From Nymphaea colorata (taxonomy: Eukaryota; Streptophyta; Magnoliopsida; Nymphaeales; Nymphaeaceae), in NCBI RefSeq assembly GCF_008831285.2, contig NC_045141.1, forward strand, positions 21,262,848 to 21,326,847: a DNA stretch of 64,000 bases. The letters are read 5' to 3'. The position numbers were made by a program, and so were the translations under genes. Every line of letters starts with the position of its first letter. Position 1 is the stretch's first letter. Positions 12,960 to 25,600 of the stretch are shown here, one piece after another. The notes beneath the pieces were generated by a model. It ran no database searches, was not told the origin of the DNA, and saw only the letters and a list, made by a program, of their open reading frames with translations.

Positions 12960-15900
12960 GCTTTGAAGTTAAGTTTGTCAAATGATTCAAAGAGAAGATA
13001 CTCAAAGAAAAGTTATGAATCGCCCAGTGAAGAAGGTCATAAAAAATGGCGTGTCTGGCTCGCTATGAATCTAATGCCCCAAGAATTGATTCAAAAAGTC
13101 AAAACAGAGAATATTTTTCAATGGAATAGAAGCAAGCTCTAGTGCTTGTATTGCAAGAAAACAGGTCATGTTCGAGAGAAGCGCTTGTATTGCAAGAAAA
13201 CAGGTCGAGAGAAATGACGGGAGCTTGTTGGCAAGCCTTTGGAAGAGAAAACACAGTCTTCACAAGCTGATCATGCCAACTTTGTTACCAAAGATGATTT
13301 AGAGAAATTCTTTCAGAAGTTCTCTCAAACTATTCTTATCTCCTCTCATCCTATTGGTAAATCTATAGAAGGTAACAATCTTGCCATTTTTGTTCATTCC
13401 AGTAATTATGTTTGGGTCATTGATATTGGCACGGTTGATCACATGGCAAATGATTCATCAATATTGACTGCTATTGATAAAGACAAGAACAAATCTATTT
13501 TTTCAACTGATGGGTCACATATTACTATAGAGGGTACTGGTGAACTCCCTTTTTTTGAAAATGGACAGCCGACTAATGTTCTGTATGTTCCCAAGATCTC
13601 TGCAAACCTTATGTACGTTAGTAAAATCACCATCTAATTGTATGGCTGTTTTTTTTTTCCAAGAATGCGATTTTTTAGAATATGAAATGAAGAGGGAGAA
13701 TGGTAGAGGTCATCAGCACAATAAGTTGTATGTGATGGAGCCTTGTGGAAAAAAGAACAAAGTATCAAACATGGCATGCCAAACTTGGACACATATCTCA
13801 CAAGAGCATAAAGATGCTAGTTCATAACCTCATTGTAGATGATCATCCCTCTGACGCCTATGAATTATCAAAGTCCACTAGGATGTCATTTCAACCATCT
13901 AGAACGATCCTCTGAACTCTTTGAATTGGTGCACTTTGATGTTTGGGGTCATATATGTGGGTTACATGTACTATGTATCTTTCATTGAAGATAAAGCTTG
14001 TATGTAATGGATATTCTTTCTTTGAAATAAAAATGAAGTTTTTATTTTTTTTCAAGAATATTTTAACATGGTGAGCACTCAATGTGGAGCAAAAATTAAA
14101 AACTCTGGTCTTCAAAAGGTGGGGAGAATGTAAATCAAAAATTTGAGAAGTTTATGAAAAAAAAGGGCTACTACCTTAGCTCACTTGCGTCGGTACACCA
14201 CTGCAAAATGGAGTTGTAGAAAGGAAAAATAGAAGCTCCTTACCGTTGCTCTTTCTCTCATAATTTGTATAAATGTTCATCACTGTTTTTGGGCAGACGC
14301 TATTGGTATCATTCGTTATCTTGTTAATAGAATTCCAAACTCAAGTATTGAAAATTGTATTCATCTTGAGTTACTTCAGAGAGTTGTTTCTATCTAGTGC
14401 ATAAAGGTTTTTGGATGCAAGTTTTTTGTGCAAATGCAAGAAAAATTCAAAAATAAACTTGAAAAATGAGCTTTGAAATGTATTTTCTGTAGATACTCAA
14501 GCAGAAAAAGGTACAAATGTCTTGATCCAAACTCGAAAAGGTTATTTGTAACCCAGGATGTCAAAATTTTTGACAATGAACCTTACTAGGAGGTATTGAT
14601 CCAGGGGAAGAACTAAAGCTCCACACCTAAACCGACGATTGATGCTCGTCCTTTAGTTGATATATTTGAAAACACCTCCACCACTTACCAAATCAAAAAC
14701 GTCACCCCACTAGTGATCTTGTTGCATTTAAAAACTAAAACCAAATAAATGGTCCTCAATTATCTCAATCCAATGAAATCAATTATCATCAGACCGTCAA
14801 ATAAAATCAAACAACTAAACAACCTCTTAGACCAACTCGTCCCTCCAAACCATCTAAGATATTAGCAACTTCTATACCTACGTATCAACCCAATACAACC
14901 ATTACATAGGTAAATTTTTTACTCTTGACACCATAACCAATCCATACAAGTCCTGTATGCTGAACACTTATTCTCGCCTTGAGCTTCAAACCTATAAGGA
15001 AGTCTGTAGAAGCCCAAATTGGCAAAAAACTATAAAAGAAGAGTTGTTACCTTTAGGAAAAAATTAAACATGAGATTTGATTTTGCTATTGTCTGGTGGG
15101 TGACATGAAAAAATACCACACTAGTGATGAAACAATTGAACTATACAAATCCCGTTTGGTAGCTAAAGGTTTCACTCAAACCGAAGTAGTCAACTACAAT
15201 GAGACCTTCACTCTAGTTGCCAAGATGAACACCATAAGGATCTTTCTCTCTGTAACATCCAACAAAAGATAAAAACTTGCTCAACATCACGTTAAAAATA
15301 TTTTCCTTCATGAAAAACTTAAAAAGGAAGTGCACATAAAAATTCCTCAAAAGCAAAAAATGAAAAAAGGTATGTTTTTAGCTTAATAAGGCCCTATATG
15401 GCCTAAAGCAATCTCCTAGGGTATGGTTTTCACGCTTAAGCGAGGCTCTTATTAATATTGGCTTTATGTGAAGAACTGCATATTACACTATGTTTACTGC
15501 TCGGTCTTCAAATATAATCATTTTATTTGTGCATGTAGATGATATTATATTGATAGGTAATGGTGAAAAGTTCATGTCACAAATAAAGGCTTATGTCAAC
15601 AAACTATTTGAAATTAAAGGTCAAAGAATTTTAAGGTATTTTTTAGGCATCGAAGTTTTGCATTTTGAACATGAAGTTTTTATATGCCAAAGAAAATATG
15701 TCCTTGATCTCCAAACAGAGACATGGTGTTTGGGTGCTAAGGCCATAGATGTCTCTCTTGAGATGAACTGCAAATTAAAGAAAGAGGAAGGAGAAAAGAT
15801 TGAAAATATTCAAATCATCCAAAAATTATTGTAAAAGTTATCTATTTAAATGTCACTTGACCTTATATTACTCATGCAGTTCAGTCCATGCATAAACCAC

Positions 15901-16650
15901 AGTCAAGTCATGTAGAGGTTGCAACAGAAGAATTTTGATGAAGCATGACCAGCTAATGGAAGTGATTGGGTATTGTGATGTCAACTGGGCAGGTAATCCA
16001 AACAATAGAAAATCTACATCATGCTACTATGTTATTGTGGGAGGAAATTTGGTGACTAGAAAAAGTAAAAAACAATCACCGATCAAGTGTAGAGGCAGGA
16101 TATAGAGTTGTGACTTCAAGTACATGTGAGTTAATATGGGTTAAAGCACTGTTAAAAGATATGGGCATTGAAATAAAGGAATCTTTGAATCTGATGTTTG
16201 AAGCTGATGTGTAACAATATGGTAGCCATATGCATAGGAGCTAATCCAATCTTTTATGAGCATGCTAAACATATTGAAGTTGACTGTCATTTTATTAAAG
16301 AAAATGAAACGATTCAGACACCACATGACAAAAGCGAGTTTTAATTGGTTGATATATTCACTCGATCTTTGCTCACCAACTTGAGGGTGATACTGTTCGT
16401 GAGTCAGGGAATCAACTGCAAAATAGTAATTTAGAGAATCCGCTATTTTCGGGAGGAGATAATAATTGATCAGTTTCATAATCTCCATCGCTCTTTGTGG
16501 GATTCACAAAATCTAATAGGTTTTGTTAAGCCAAATCTTTAACGAATTCTTCATTATCTTCCATCTTGGGTGTCCATCTAGTTTTATATAAACTTAGTTA
16601 TATCCCTGCGATAATGTATCTCCTGTGATAATATCAATGGAAAATAGAAT
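12960..16650 (+). mobile_element. Ty1/copia retrotransposon fossil
   Basis: Parts are recognised in copia order: a gag-type zinc knuckle near 13,150, an aspartic protease-like region near 13,410-13,620, integrase-like scraps near 13,700-14,300, a reverse transcriptase region with the VDDI motif near 15,490-15,830, and an RNase H-like region near 15,950-16,350. The element is old and broken in many places. No clean LTR pair was found; the AT-rich DNA at about 16,460-16,650 may be a remnant of the 3' LTR. It lies between the two GH31 units. Confidence 0.85.
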
Positions 16651-16739
16651 GACTCCTTTTTTCTCGTGGATGTAGGCAAGTTAGCCGAACCATATTATCT
16701 CTTTGCCTTGTGTTTCCTATTATCCATGTTTCTTAACAA

Positions 16740-17598
16740 CTTCTCTTGGTTCAGGCTGGTTCTTGGTCGACAGGGCCTAGGTTGGACATGGATCAGATCA
16801 TCTAGTTCTTGCACCAGCATTTTGCAAATCACATCAGATCTGCACTCTCATGGATCCCTGCGCAACTCGAAAGCTGTTGTGTTCCTTTTCAATCCACTGT
16901 GAAGCTTGGCAGGTAAGATACTGACAGTTTGTGCTTGTCCTATCTCCTTCCCACTCCAACCAGGGAAAAAAAGAAAGACCAAATAAGAAAAAAGTGGAAG
17001 ATAAGGAACTCAGTCTTCAATTGCCATTGGACATTAAGCAGAGCTTCCCGAGAGCTTCCCGACAACTTGTTATGCCGCAGACATGGAAAATCTTCTTCCG
17101 ATTGTAATTTGGACGCATTTTTGTCATTTTACAAAGAACAATATGACCACTTTTGCCCTTATAAGAAGGGGTTTTTTATTTAGCCTCCTAGGGCATTTTG
17201 GTCATTAACTTCCTGCTTCCAACATTGCTATAACATATATATGAGCTCCCCAATAATTCCTCTACCTGCCAATGGCGGCTAAGGTGATTTGAATATCAAC
17301 CTGAAAATTGGTGCTAGCAGCAACTTGCAAATTAATTTTAGGGGAACGGCAGGAAAAATATTAGATTATCAGAAACTTTATGGAATTAGGTGGAACCGAA
17401 AGCTAGAAGAAAGTCGATTAAACAAATTTTGGAAGTGGGGGTGGGTTTCATAAAAACTTGAAAAAATGAACTTGATGGAAGAGTTTCAAATAAAGTGCAT
17501 ATTCGTTTTTGATAACTTAGAAAAATGGTTTAAAATTTGCCTATACATTTAAATATTTTATTCAAAGTGAAACAAATGGAACGCAAGAAATGAGATGC
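16740..17598. repeat. Dispersed upstream repeat, copy 1
   Basis: No gene is seen. The stretch resembles about 48,790-49,480 upstream of PLR-D over its whole length, with shared landmarks in the same order: CTTGCACCAGCATTTTGCA, TCTCATGGATCC, GATAAGGAACTC, ATGCCGCAGACA, GCATTTTGGTCATT, CAGCAACTTGC. Parts are also seen near 44,925-45,200 and 56,740-56,920. It directly precedes the second GH31 unit. I do not recognise the family and see no coding frame. Confidence 0.6.
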
Positions 17599-17832
17599 AC
17601 TGGTGACATCCTCTCTCAAACTAGACACGTTAGATGATGTGTTATGCACGTCTCGCTTGAGTGTCTCAAACACCCTTTAAACATGCAGCGTAATTAAATT
17701 GTAGATATTTCATCTAGAATTTTTTTCTCAAAAACCAATAGAATATAAAAGCAGAGAAATGATAGTCTTTGTCGTCTACTATGATCAATCAACCAGCGGG
17801 CTTCCGGTGTCACCATTCGTCTCTCCCACTTT

Positions 17833-17884
<52 letters not shown>

Positions 17885-18237
17885 TTAAAAATAATGATTC
17901 TGACCGTCCAAAATAACCCAGATCACTCATCCTTCATGAGAGATAATTGAAGAGAAAAAAAAAGAAAAATATGTCATCATTCATAATTAGTTCACATTTT
18001 CTTTCTTTTTTCAAAAATCCATCTGGATGAATCTGATGGCTCTTATGGAGTGAGCTGGTGAGCCATCATTTAAGTTGTCATATAATTTGTAAACACTATT
18101 TTCATGTTTTTATAGAGTATATTTCTCTCTCTCTCTCTCTCTCTCTTTTTGTGTTCTTTAGTGACTACTTGCTCTTTGGGTAGAAACTCGTATTACCTTG
18201 AAATGAGGTCCGCTTGTAAAATTATAAGAACAAAATG
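17599..18237. other. 5' flank of GH31 copy 2
   Basis: Homologous to 1-640 and starting with the same bases, this marks the left end of the second tandem unit. It holds a long (TA)n tract at about 17,836-17,879 and a (CT)n run near 18,125-18,147. No gene is seen. Confidence 0.7.
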
Positions 18238-18505
18238 GGTTCTAAATGAAAATATTCCTACCAGCGGGAAAAATTAGAAGGGCCGTTGACAAATATTTGG
18301 TGCAATCATCTTCTTCTACGCAGTCGACGGCTTCTTCTTGTCCGAGCTCTTCCATTTTATGCGTCCGTTTCCTCCACGCTCCTCCATCTTGTACGTGTCT
18401 GTGCTTCAGGCGGCGGTGCTCACTTGTGAAAGATATCGTGATCTTGAACCGGAGTACCTTCGGTTGCTTTTGTTTTCCGCTGGACAATGCGTGATCTCGT
18501 AAGGG
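18238..18505 (+). other. Probable 5' leader exon of GH31 copy 2
   Basis: Conserved partner of 645-915 with only scattered substitutions. It is read as a mainly untranslated first exon, with the same doubt about the donor site. Confidence 0.4.
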
Positions 18506-19656
18506 TCTCGGTTTTGCTGCTTCCCATTTGTTATTTGAATTGATTTGGTTGCTTTGTTGTTGCGATATCCTTTCTTTGGAACAACGTGGTTTCGGAGTAT
18601 CAGAAAACCTGATCCTACCTGCCTCTTCTTCCTCTTCTTCTTTCTTTTGGTCGACTGATTTTTTGAACAAAATTCCGTATCGAGGATTGGTGGGCCGGTT
18701 TTCCAAGTACTTATTCTTCTTTTCTTGAAAACTCCGGGTAGTCATTGTTAAGAAACGGTTCTGCAACATTTACATTGTTTCTAGTCGATTGCGTTTCTAC
18801 AAAATTTATGGCTACAAGGCTGTCTACATCAATGAGTGGAACTGCATTTAATCTTCTCTGTTTCCAGGATTTGACTTCCATCACGCGATTTGAGTAGACA
18901 TAAAGTTATTCTGATTCTGGTTATCTCTGCACTAGTTAAACAACGAAAACCTTCAACAATTTTGCGGTTGCTGATGAAGTTCATGTTCGTAGCTAACTTG
19001 TCATAATGTCTCAAAAGATATTGCATGTTTGTGTGTGTAAATATTTAGGATGATATGTACAGCATGGGCATATAGATCTTTGATGATATCTTTCAAGTAG
19101 TTTGACTGTTTGACGCTAACAATTCAAACTCTAATTATCACCAGCTTTTGAGACGACCACAAATAACTTATATCCTAAGCCACAAAAGTGAAGCATTCGC
19201 TATTTTTATGGATGTTGATAAAATAAATTTGCATTAAAACCTAGGCCATTGCAACCGCATCAGCATTCTTGGCATCAAGTTATGGAAGAATTTGCTTGAA
19301 TTTTTGGATCTCTGTGGAAGGTTATGTTCTGGAGAGTTCCTAGAGTTTTTCATTGAAATGATTAATTCTGCATTACATGAAGTACGTCAATAATTTTAAG
19401 TTGCTTGATATGTTAAGGATATGAATATGTTTTACGTTTTAAGTAATGCTTGTTATGTTTAATAGCTTACCTCTTGCTTAAATGCTGAACTGTTACTGTA
19501 ATTGTTTCAAAGCGTTACTAATACGTGACCAGTCTGAGAAATGGAATATCAAATTCAACAAAGTTCCTGACAAGAACTTTGTGTGCAGAATCAGATCTTA
19601 GAAAAGCAGCGAGGAGACTGAAAAATCTGATGGATGCAGATCTGTTGACGCCTAGG

Positions 19657-22600
19657 ATGGCTAAACTTGAATGTGAAATGAATGCAACGGACAATAAGCC
19701 TAAAAGGATGGTTTGCCAGCCTATTATTGGGGAGGGAATTTTTAGATTTGATTGTTCTGAGCATACGAGGGATGCAGCATATCCTAGTTTTTCATTTGCT
19801 AATGTTAAAGATAGAGAAGCAGATATCACAACGTGCAGGTCACCTGAATATATTCCAGTTTACCTGCATTCAAATGGTCAACAGATTGTTACGGTCGAGG
19901 TCTGCAGCCATTCTCTTCAATAGGACCAATACATCAATCACGTTCTTTGTCATTATTTAACTGTATTCCGTGCGCATATATTTGGATCATGCATTGAGAT
20001 TTGTTTTTTTCTTTCCTTTTTTTCTAAAGCTTCCAGTTGGAACATTTTTCTATGGGACCGGAGAAGTAAGTGGGCCACTAGAACGAACTGGCAAAAGAGT
20101 AAGAAAAGTTCAAATTTAACTGCATTGATATTTCTAATTTGCTAGCGTTAACTGTCTAAATTGTGATCATGTTTCAGGTGTTTACATGGAATACCGATGC
20201 CTTTGGTTATGGATCAGGAACTACATCATTGTACCAATCACATCCTTGGGTCCTAGCTCTTCTTCCAAATGGAGATGCCTATGGAATTCTTGCTGATACA
20301 ACTTATCGCTGCGAGGTCTATTTTCTATTTTTGTTCTACTCAAGGCTGTAACTTCATACTTCATAGAAGATCGAAAATGTTGACCCTTTCTATGCATTTC
20401 TTAGGTAGTTTGCAACTCCCTTTGCAGGTTGATCTATGTGAAGCATCAATGATAAGATTCGTCGCTCCTGCCGTGTATCCTGTTGTGACATTTGGCCCAT
20501 TTGCATCTCCTTTCCAAATTTTGGCATCTCTGTATCATGCAATTGGTAAATAGGCTTTTATTGATTTGCCAGGCTCCATCATATATTTCTGATAGAAAGT
20601 AACATCTTCTAATATGATTCTTATTTGGCATTTTCTTAGTTGGTCAGTATGGATCCTTGAATTTGAAACAATTTTTTAGCACTGAATAAATTTCATGTCT
20701 TCAGTGCAAGGTGTATCATGGAATTTTCATTATTCTGCTAAATTACAGCTTATAATAGCTTCATTTGTATGTCATTCATGTTTTCAGCCTTCATGTGGGA
20801 TGTGGACTTGCTGCGTTTCCCGCTTGAGGGATTGCAAGACCTGTATGCTAGCCCATCTTTGGGCGTAAACGGGATTGGATAAATCCCAATTTGACAAGCT
20901 TGGTCTAACTAGCTGAGGTGATGAGTAGGTCAAGTGAAGACCACATAAATTGATATGATTGTGAACTTAGCCAAATCAACTTCTTGGCTAACCAAATCAA
21001 ATATTGTTGTTCTTGTTTCAAATTACTGATGTATGTTGTGTCTTTTTAACTTTACCCCTTCTACAGGAAATGTGTTTATGCCTCCAAAGTGGTCTTTAGG
21101 TTATCATCAATGCCGTTACAGTTATGGGTCAGATGAAAGGGTTCTTAAGGTAGGTAAATTTTCTTGCTAATGTGCACATTCATGCATTAAAACAATTTAA
21201 TACAAATTGAATAATTGAAATAACTTTATTTTTTGCTTCACGTGAACATTCAAGGAAAAACATTTACGTTGGACACCTAAAGAGGACATCATCTAATTCT
21301 AACACATCCTTTTCATGTTCAGAACATGTTATTTATGCATAACTTGGAGAAATATTTTCCAATCGTAAGTAAACAATTATTGGTTGCAAATGTGTCATCT
21401 TCTTTTTGGTTACGTTGCCTCCTCTCTCTAGGTAGTAGCACATGCACAATGACCAGCTTTAAGAGTCTAACTGCTTGTAAGCCAGTTTGACTAGCAATTT
21501 CTAGCACTACCACGTCCTAAGAGCTAATAATCTAGTAAAAAAAGAGCTTTTGATAGAAAATACAAAGCAGAAACAAAAAAAGAGAAGAAGAAAACATAGA
21601 TTATGCTTCAAGCATAATTTATCCATCTGGTAAGTCCTAACAAGTGTACTTTGCCTCATAATTGCAAAAGCACAATTTTGTTACACTGTACCTTTAATAT
21701 AAGGAAGTAGTTAAGACGAGTATTTGAAATTATTCTTTAGGGGAGCACCATGTTCCATGAATCTGTCCCAACCTTTAGGGTAGATTCATGGAACACTTGC
21801 TTTCCAAACAATGCAGCATTGCTGCTACCTAGGGGATTACTGAGAGTACAACATGAATCTTATCGGACTCCGACAGTGGTTACTGGGAAATGCTGATTGC
21901 TGAAAACATAATGCCTTTGACAGTGGTGCTAGGAACAGGTTCTGCATTTGGTTGTTGGTTTTCGATTTATAAACAGTGTTGTATTAGAAGTGCATCCTTC
22001 ACCATCAGATCTTTGGACATCTACTGTACCCGTCTTTGTTTTGCATTCACTCTCTTCTTGGCATGCGCAGGTGGCCAAAACATTTCGTGAAAAAGGTATC
22101 CCTTGTGATGTCATGTGGATGGACATTGACTACATGGATAGCTTCCGCTGTTTTACATTTGATCAAGTATGCTGTTCTTTTCATCCACCCATTTTGATAC
22201 AAGTCATCGTTCGGCTATATATTTTAGTACTTTTATCACTTGAACCCACCTTCTGCCATTGAACCGGATGGCAGTGAGCCAATGACCAGCCACATGCGTT
22301 TGATACTATAATCTGTCTTTAATGGTTACTGGTGTTTTTGTGTCTATAAGATGGTATTTGATTATTATGTTCTGTGATTTTCAGTTTTAGTTATTTTCTC
22401 TGCAGCTTCTAGTAATCTGTACAAGAAAATTGTTGAGAAGATTTAACATCTAAATGTCTGATTTTTTCTTCAATTTTCTTGCCAGGAGCGTTTCGCAGAT
22501 CCAAAGTCTTTGGTGGATAAGCTCCATACAAGTGGCTTCAAAGCTATCTGGATCCTTGATCCAGGCATTAAATGTGAGGAAGGTTATTCTGTTTATGATA

Positions 22601-25600
22601 GTGGCTGCGAGAATGACGTCTGGGTCTTGCAAGCAGATGGAAAACCTTTTGTTGGTAATGCCACTTAAAATGCGTGGGCTGTTCCTATACGTTTACATTG
22701 TGGACCAAGAAATGTTTGTTGTTTGTTGCATGTTGCTCAATATTATCTCTCGTGCGTACTATTTAGGTGAGGTGTGGCCAGGACCGTGCGTCTTTCCTGA
22801 TTTTACGCAAGCAAAAGTACGTCACTGGTGGGCTAACTTGGTTAAGGATTTTATCTGTAATGGTGCTGATGGCATATGGAATGACATGAATGAGCCCGCT
22901 GTCTCTAAGGTGACATTGCTACCATGCTTCACACTCTTGGGCAGTTTTGAAGATTATATTGTTCCCATTACGGATTTCTGTCCTCTGTTCAGGTTAGAAC
23001 AAAAACTATGCCGGAGAGCAACATCCATAGGGGGGATAAGGAGCTCGGGGGCTGGCAGAGCCACTCACATTATCACAATGTAAATCCTGTAACCTTAAGA
23101 TGGAATGGTCCAGTCAACTGGAACATAAGCCTATAATCCTTTTCTGATGCTGATATGTATATATACCGATGCAGGTGTTTATGTGTTCTAACAGCTTAGT
23201 TATGTACAGGTTTATGGAATGTTGATGGCAAAGTCTACATATGAAGGAATGAAATTGGCTACCAGAAAGAAGCGGCCTTTCGTTCTAACAAGGGCTGGTT
23301 ATATTGGCAGCCAAAGATATGCTGCTACATGGACTGGAGACAACCTCTCCACTTGGGAGCACTTGCACATGAGCATACAGATGGTTCTTTCCTTGGTAAG
23401 TGCGGATCATAATGAACTATCCCAGATACCATGTTGAATACTCTACTGACCACACTGCCAGATGACAAGATATCCCCGTCTCCGGGGAAAATTCTCCCGG
23501 TGAACGACCTTCCTAGTACGTGCTGGACGTTGGCACGAGAGCTACTTTAAATGAGACTGGACGAAGTGCGTCAATTTCTTTTTCTATGCAGAAAAAAACT
23601 GAAGCCTAACACCGCAAAGATCAAAAGTGATAAGAAATGACACGTGTTCGCCAAATTGAATCAGACAGATGAAACAAGGAGATAAATGATACATGATACA
23701 TGACGGAAACTTACTCAATAGGCTCTCTAGGACCTACATTGGGCTGGAGAAAATGATACATGACTCGAGCCTTGACCGCCTGTGTTGCGAGCGACCATAA
23801 ACGTTAAAAAATCCCCATGTAATGCATCACCCTTCCTATCATGTCTTGAATAGGTTGAACAAAATCTTAACGAATTTTTATACAGGGGCAACAGTTTAAG
23901 TTAATTATCTGATAGTTGAGCATGTTTCTTTCATCGGCTGTGGTTTTGACAATGAAGTTCTCAAGAATTTTTGTTCAAGGCCAATAAGAGCTCGCTTTAT
24001 CTGGTCAGCGGTTCCAGTTTAAGAACTGCAAGTTGAACAGGTGAAAATATTTCTCTTAGCATAACCTGGCATTTATCCATCTGATTCCCTGCTTGCAACC
24101 CCACCACTGCCCACAAAAAAAAAAAAGAAAAAAAAAGAAAAGGAAAAATGAAAGAAAAAATGTCCTATGGGTTTTTGTTACTTGTATATTTGAGTTGGTT
24201 TTTCTGATCAAAATGGAAGAAGAAATTATATAAAGCACACAAGTTCTGTTTCTCCTCTCCTGTTTAGGGGCTAAGTGGACAGCCATTAGCAGGACCGGAT
24301 ATTGGTGGTTTTGGTGGGAATGCAACAGCAAGGCTTTTTGGAAGGTGGATGGGGATCGCTGCCATGTTTCCGTTCTGTCGTGGACATACAGACTCTGGAA
24401 CTATCGATCACGAGCCATGGGCTTTTGGCCAAGAGGTTTGTCCTGAGTTCATACTATTTTAAGGCTAGTCCATGACTGCATCATTTATTTCACTTTCTTA
24501 ATTGTCTATCGAGTGAAACGCTACTCCTTCCGTCAAAAACAAAGCCTGTCCAAAATGGATCAGTTACTGTTTCTTGGGATATCAAGCTGCACTTCATTTA
24601 TTAAGCGCAGGGTTCTTAAAAAACTAATCAACTTTCACAACTTTTATGATCATAATGTGATTTAGTGGACCGAAAGCTACGTCCAAAATGATAATTAAAA
24701 TCGTAAAAGAGATCTTCCATGGCATCTATTATACGGTTTCTTATGTTTGGCTTGCGGTACTTTAGGTAATGTTTATTTCTTTTGTTAATTCACGAAGTGA
24801 TTTTTACATTATCTTTGCATTGGTCTTGTTCCTTTCTACATATTCCTCATTTTCATTTTGTTTTCTCCTCTTTTCTTTGTTTGTGATAAGCTTGCTGTGA
24901 CAGAAAACTAACTCATTTTGTTATCTTCTAGTGTGAGGAAGTGTGCCGCTTGGCACTGTTGAGGCGCTACCAGCTTCTACCATACATTTATACTCTGTTT
25001 TACATGTCTCATACGAAGGGTGCTCCTGTTGTTGCTCCAATTTTTTTTGCAGGTATAATCAGCGATTTCAGGAAGCTGTTTTTTGGCACCTGATGCTGTG
25101 GAACTATGTAGATCTAATGGAACTTTCTTCTTTTGCAGATTCTAAGGACAAGAATTTGAGGAAAATTGAAAACGAATTTCTTTTGGGATCTATATTAGTA
25201 TGTGCTAGGTATCGCCCTTCTGTTCATTTCAGACGCATGAGATACTGCTTATATCCTGATACCTGATCTTGTGCAAGTTCCTTTTATGTAAACCTCGTAG
25301 AACTGATTTGCAGTTACTTTTTCATCTGAGTTCTTGTCTGTGGCCTTATTTTAGTTTCAATGTAGAAAGTAACACTATCTCTCTTGGTACAAAATGCAGC
25401 ACTCTACCAGACAAAGGATCGAACCAGATACAGTTTGTCTTGCCAAAGGGAAGTTGGTTGCAGTTTGATTTTGGGGATTCACATCCTGTAAGTGTTTCCA
25501 GTTGATTGGGAAAGTTAAGCTATCGGTGATTCTGATACTTTTCTGGCGTTTCTTGAACAATGCAGGATTTGCCTCTGTTGTATCTACAAGGTGGATCAAT

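Noticed and set aside
18242-18769. Minus-strand open frame of 175 codons opposite the GH31 copy 2 leader
   Set aside because: It covers the C/T-rich leader, is not kept open in copy 1 (906-1187 holds only part), and has low-complexity Glu/Lys runs. It is a by-product of base composition.
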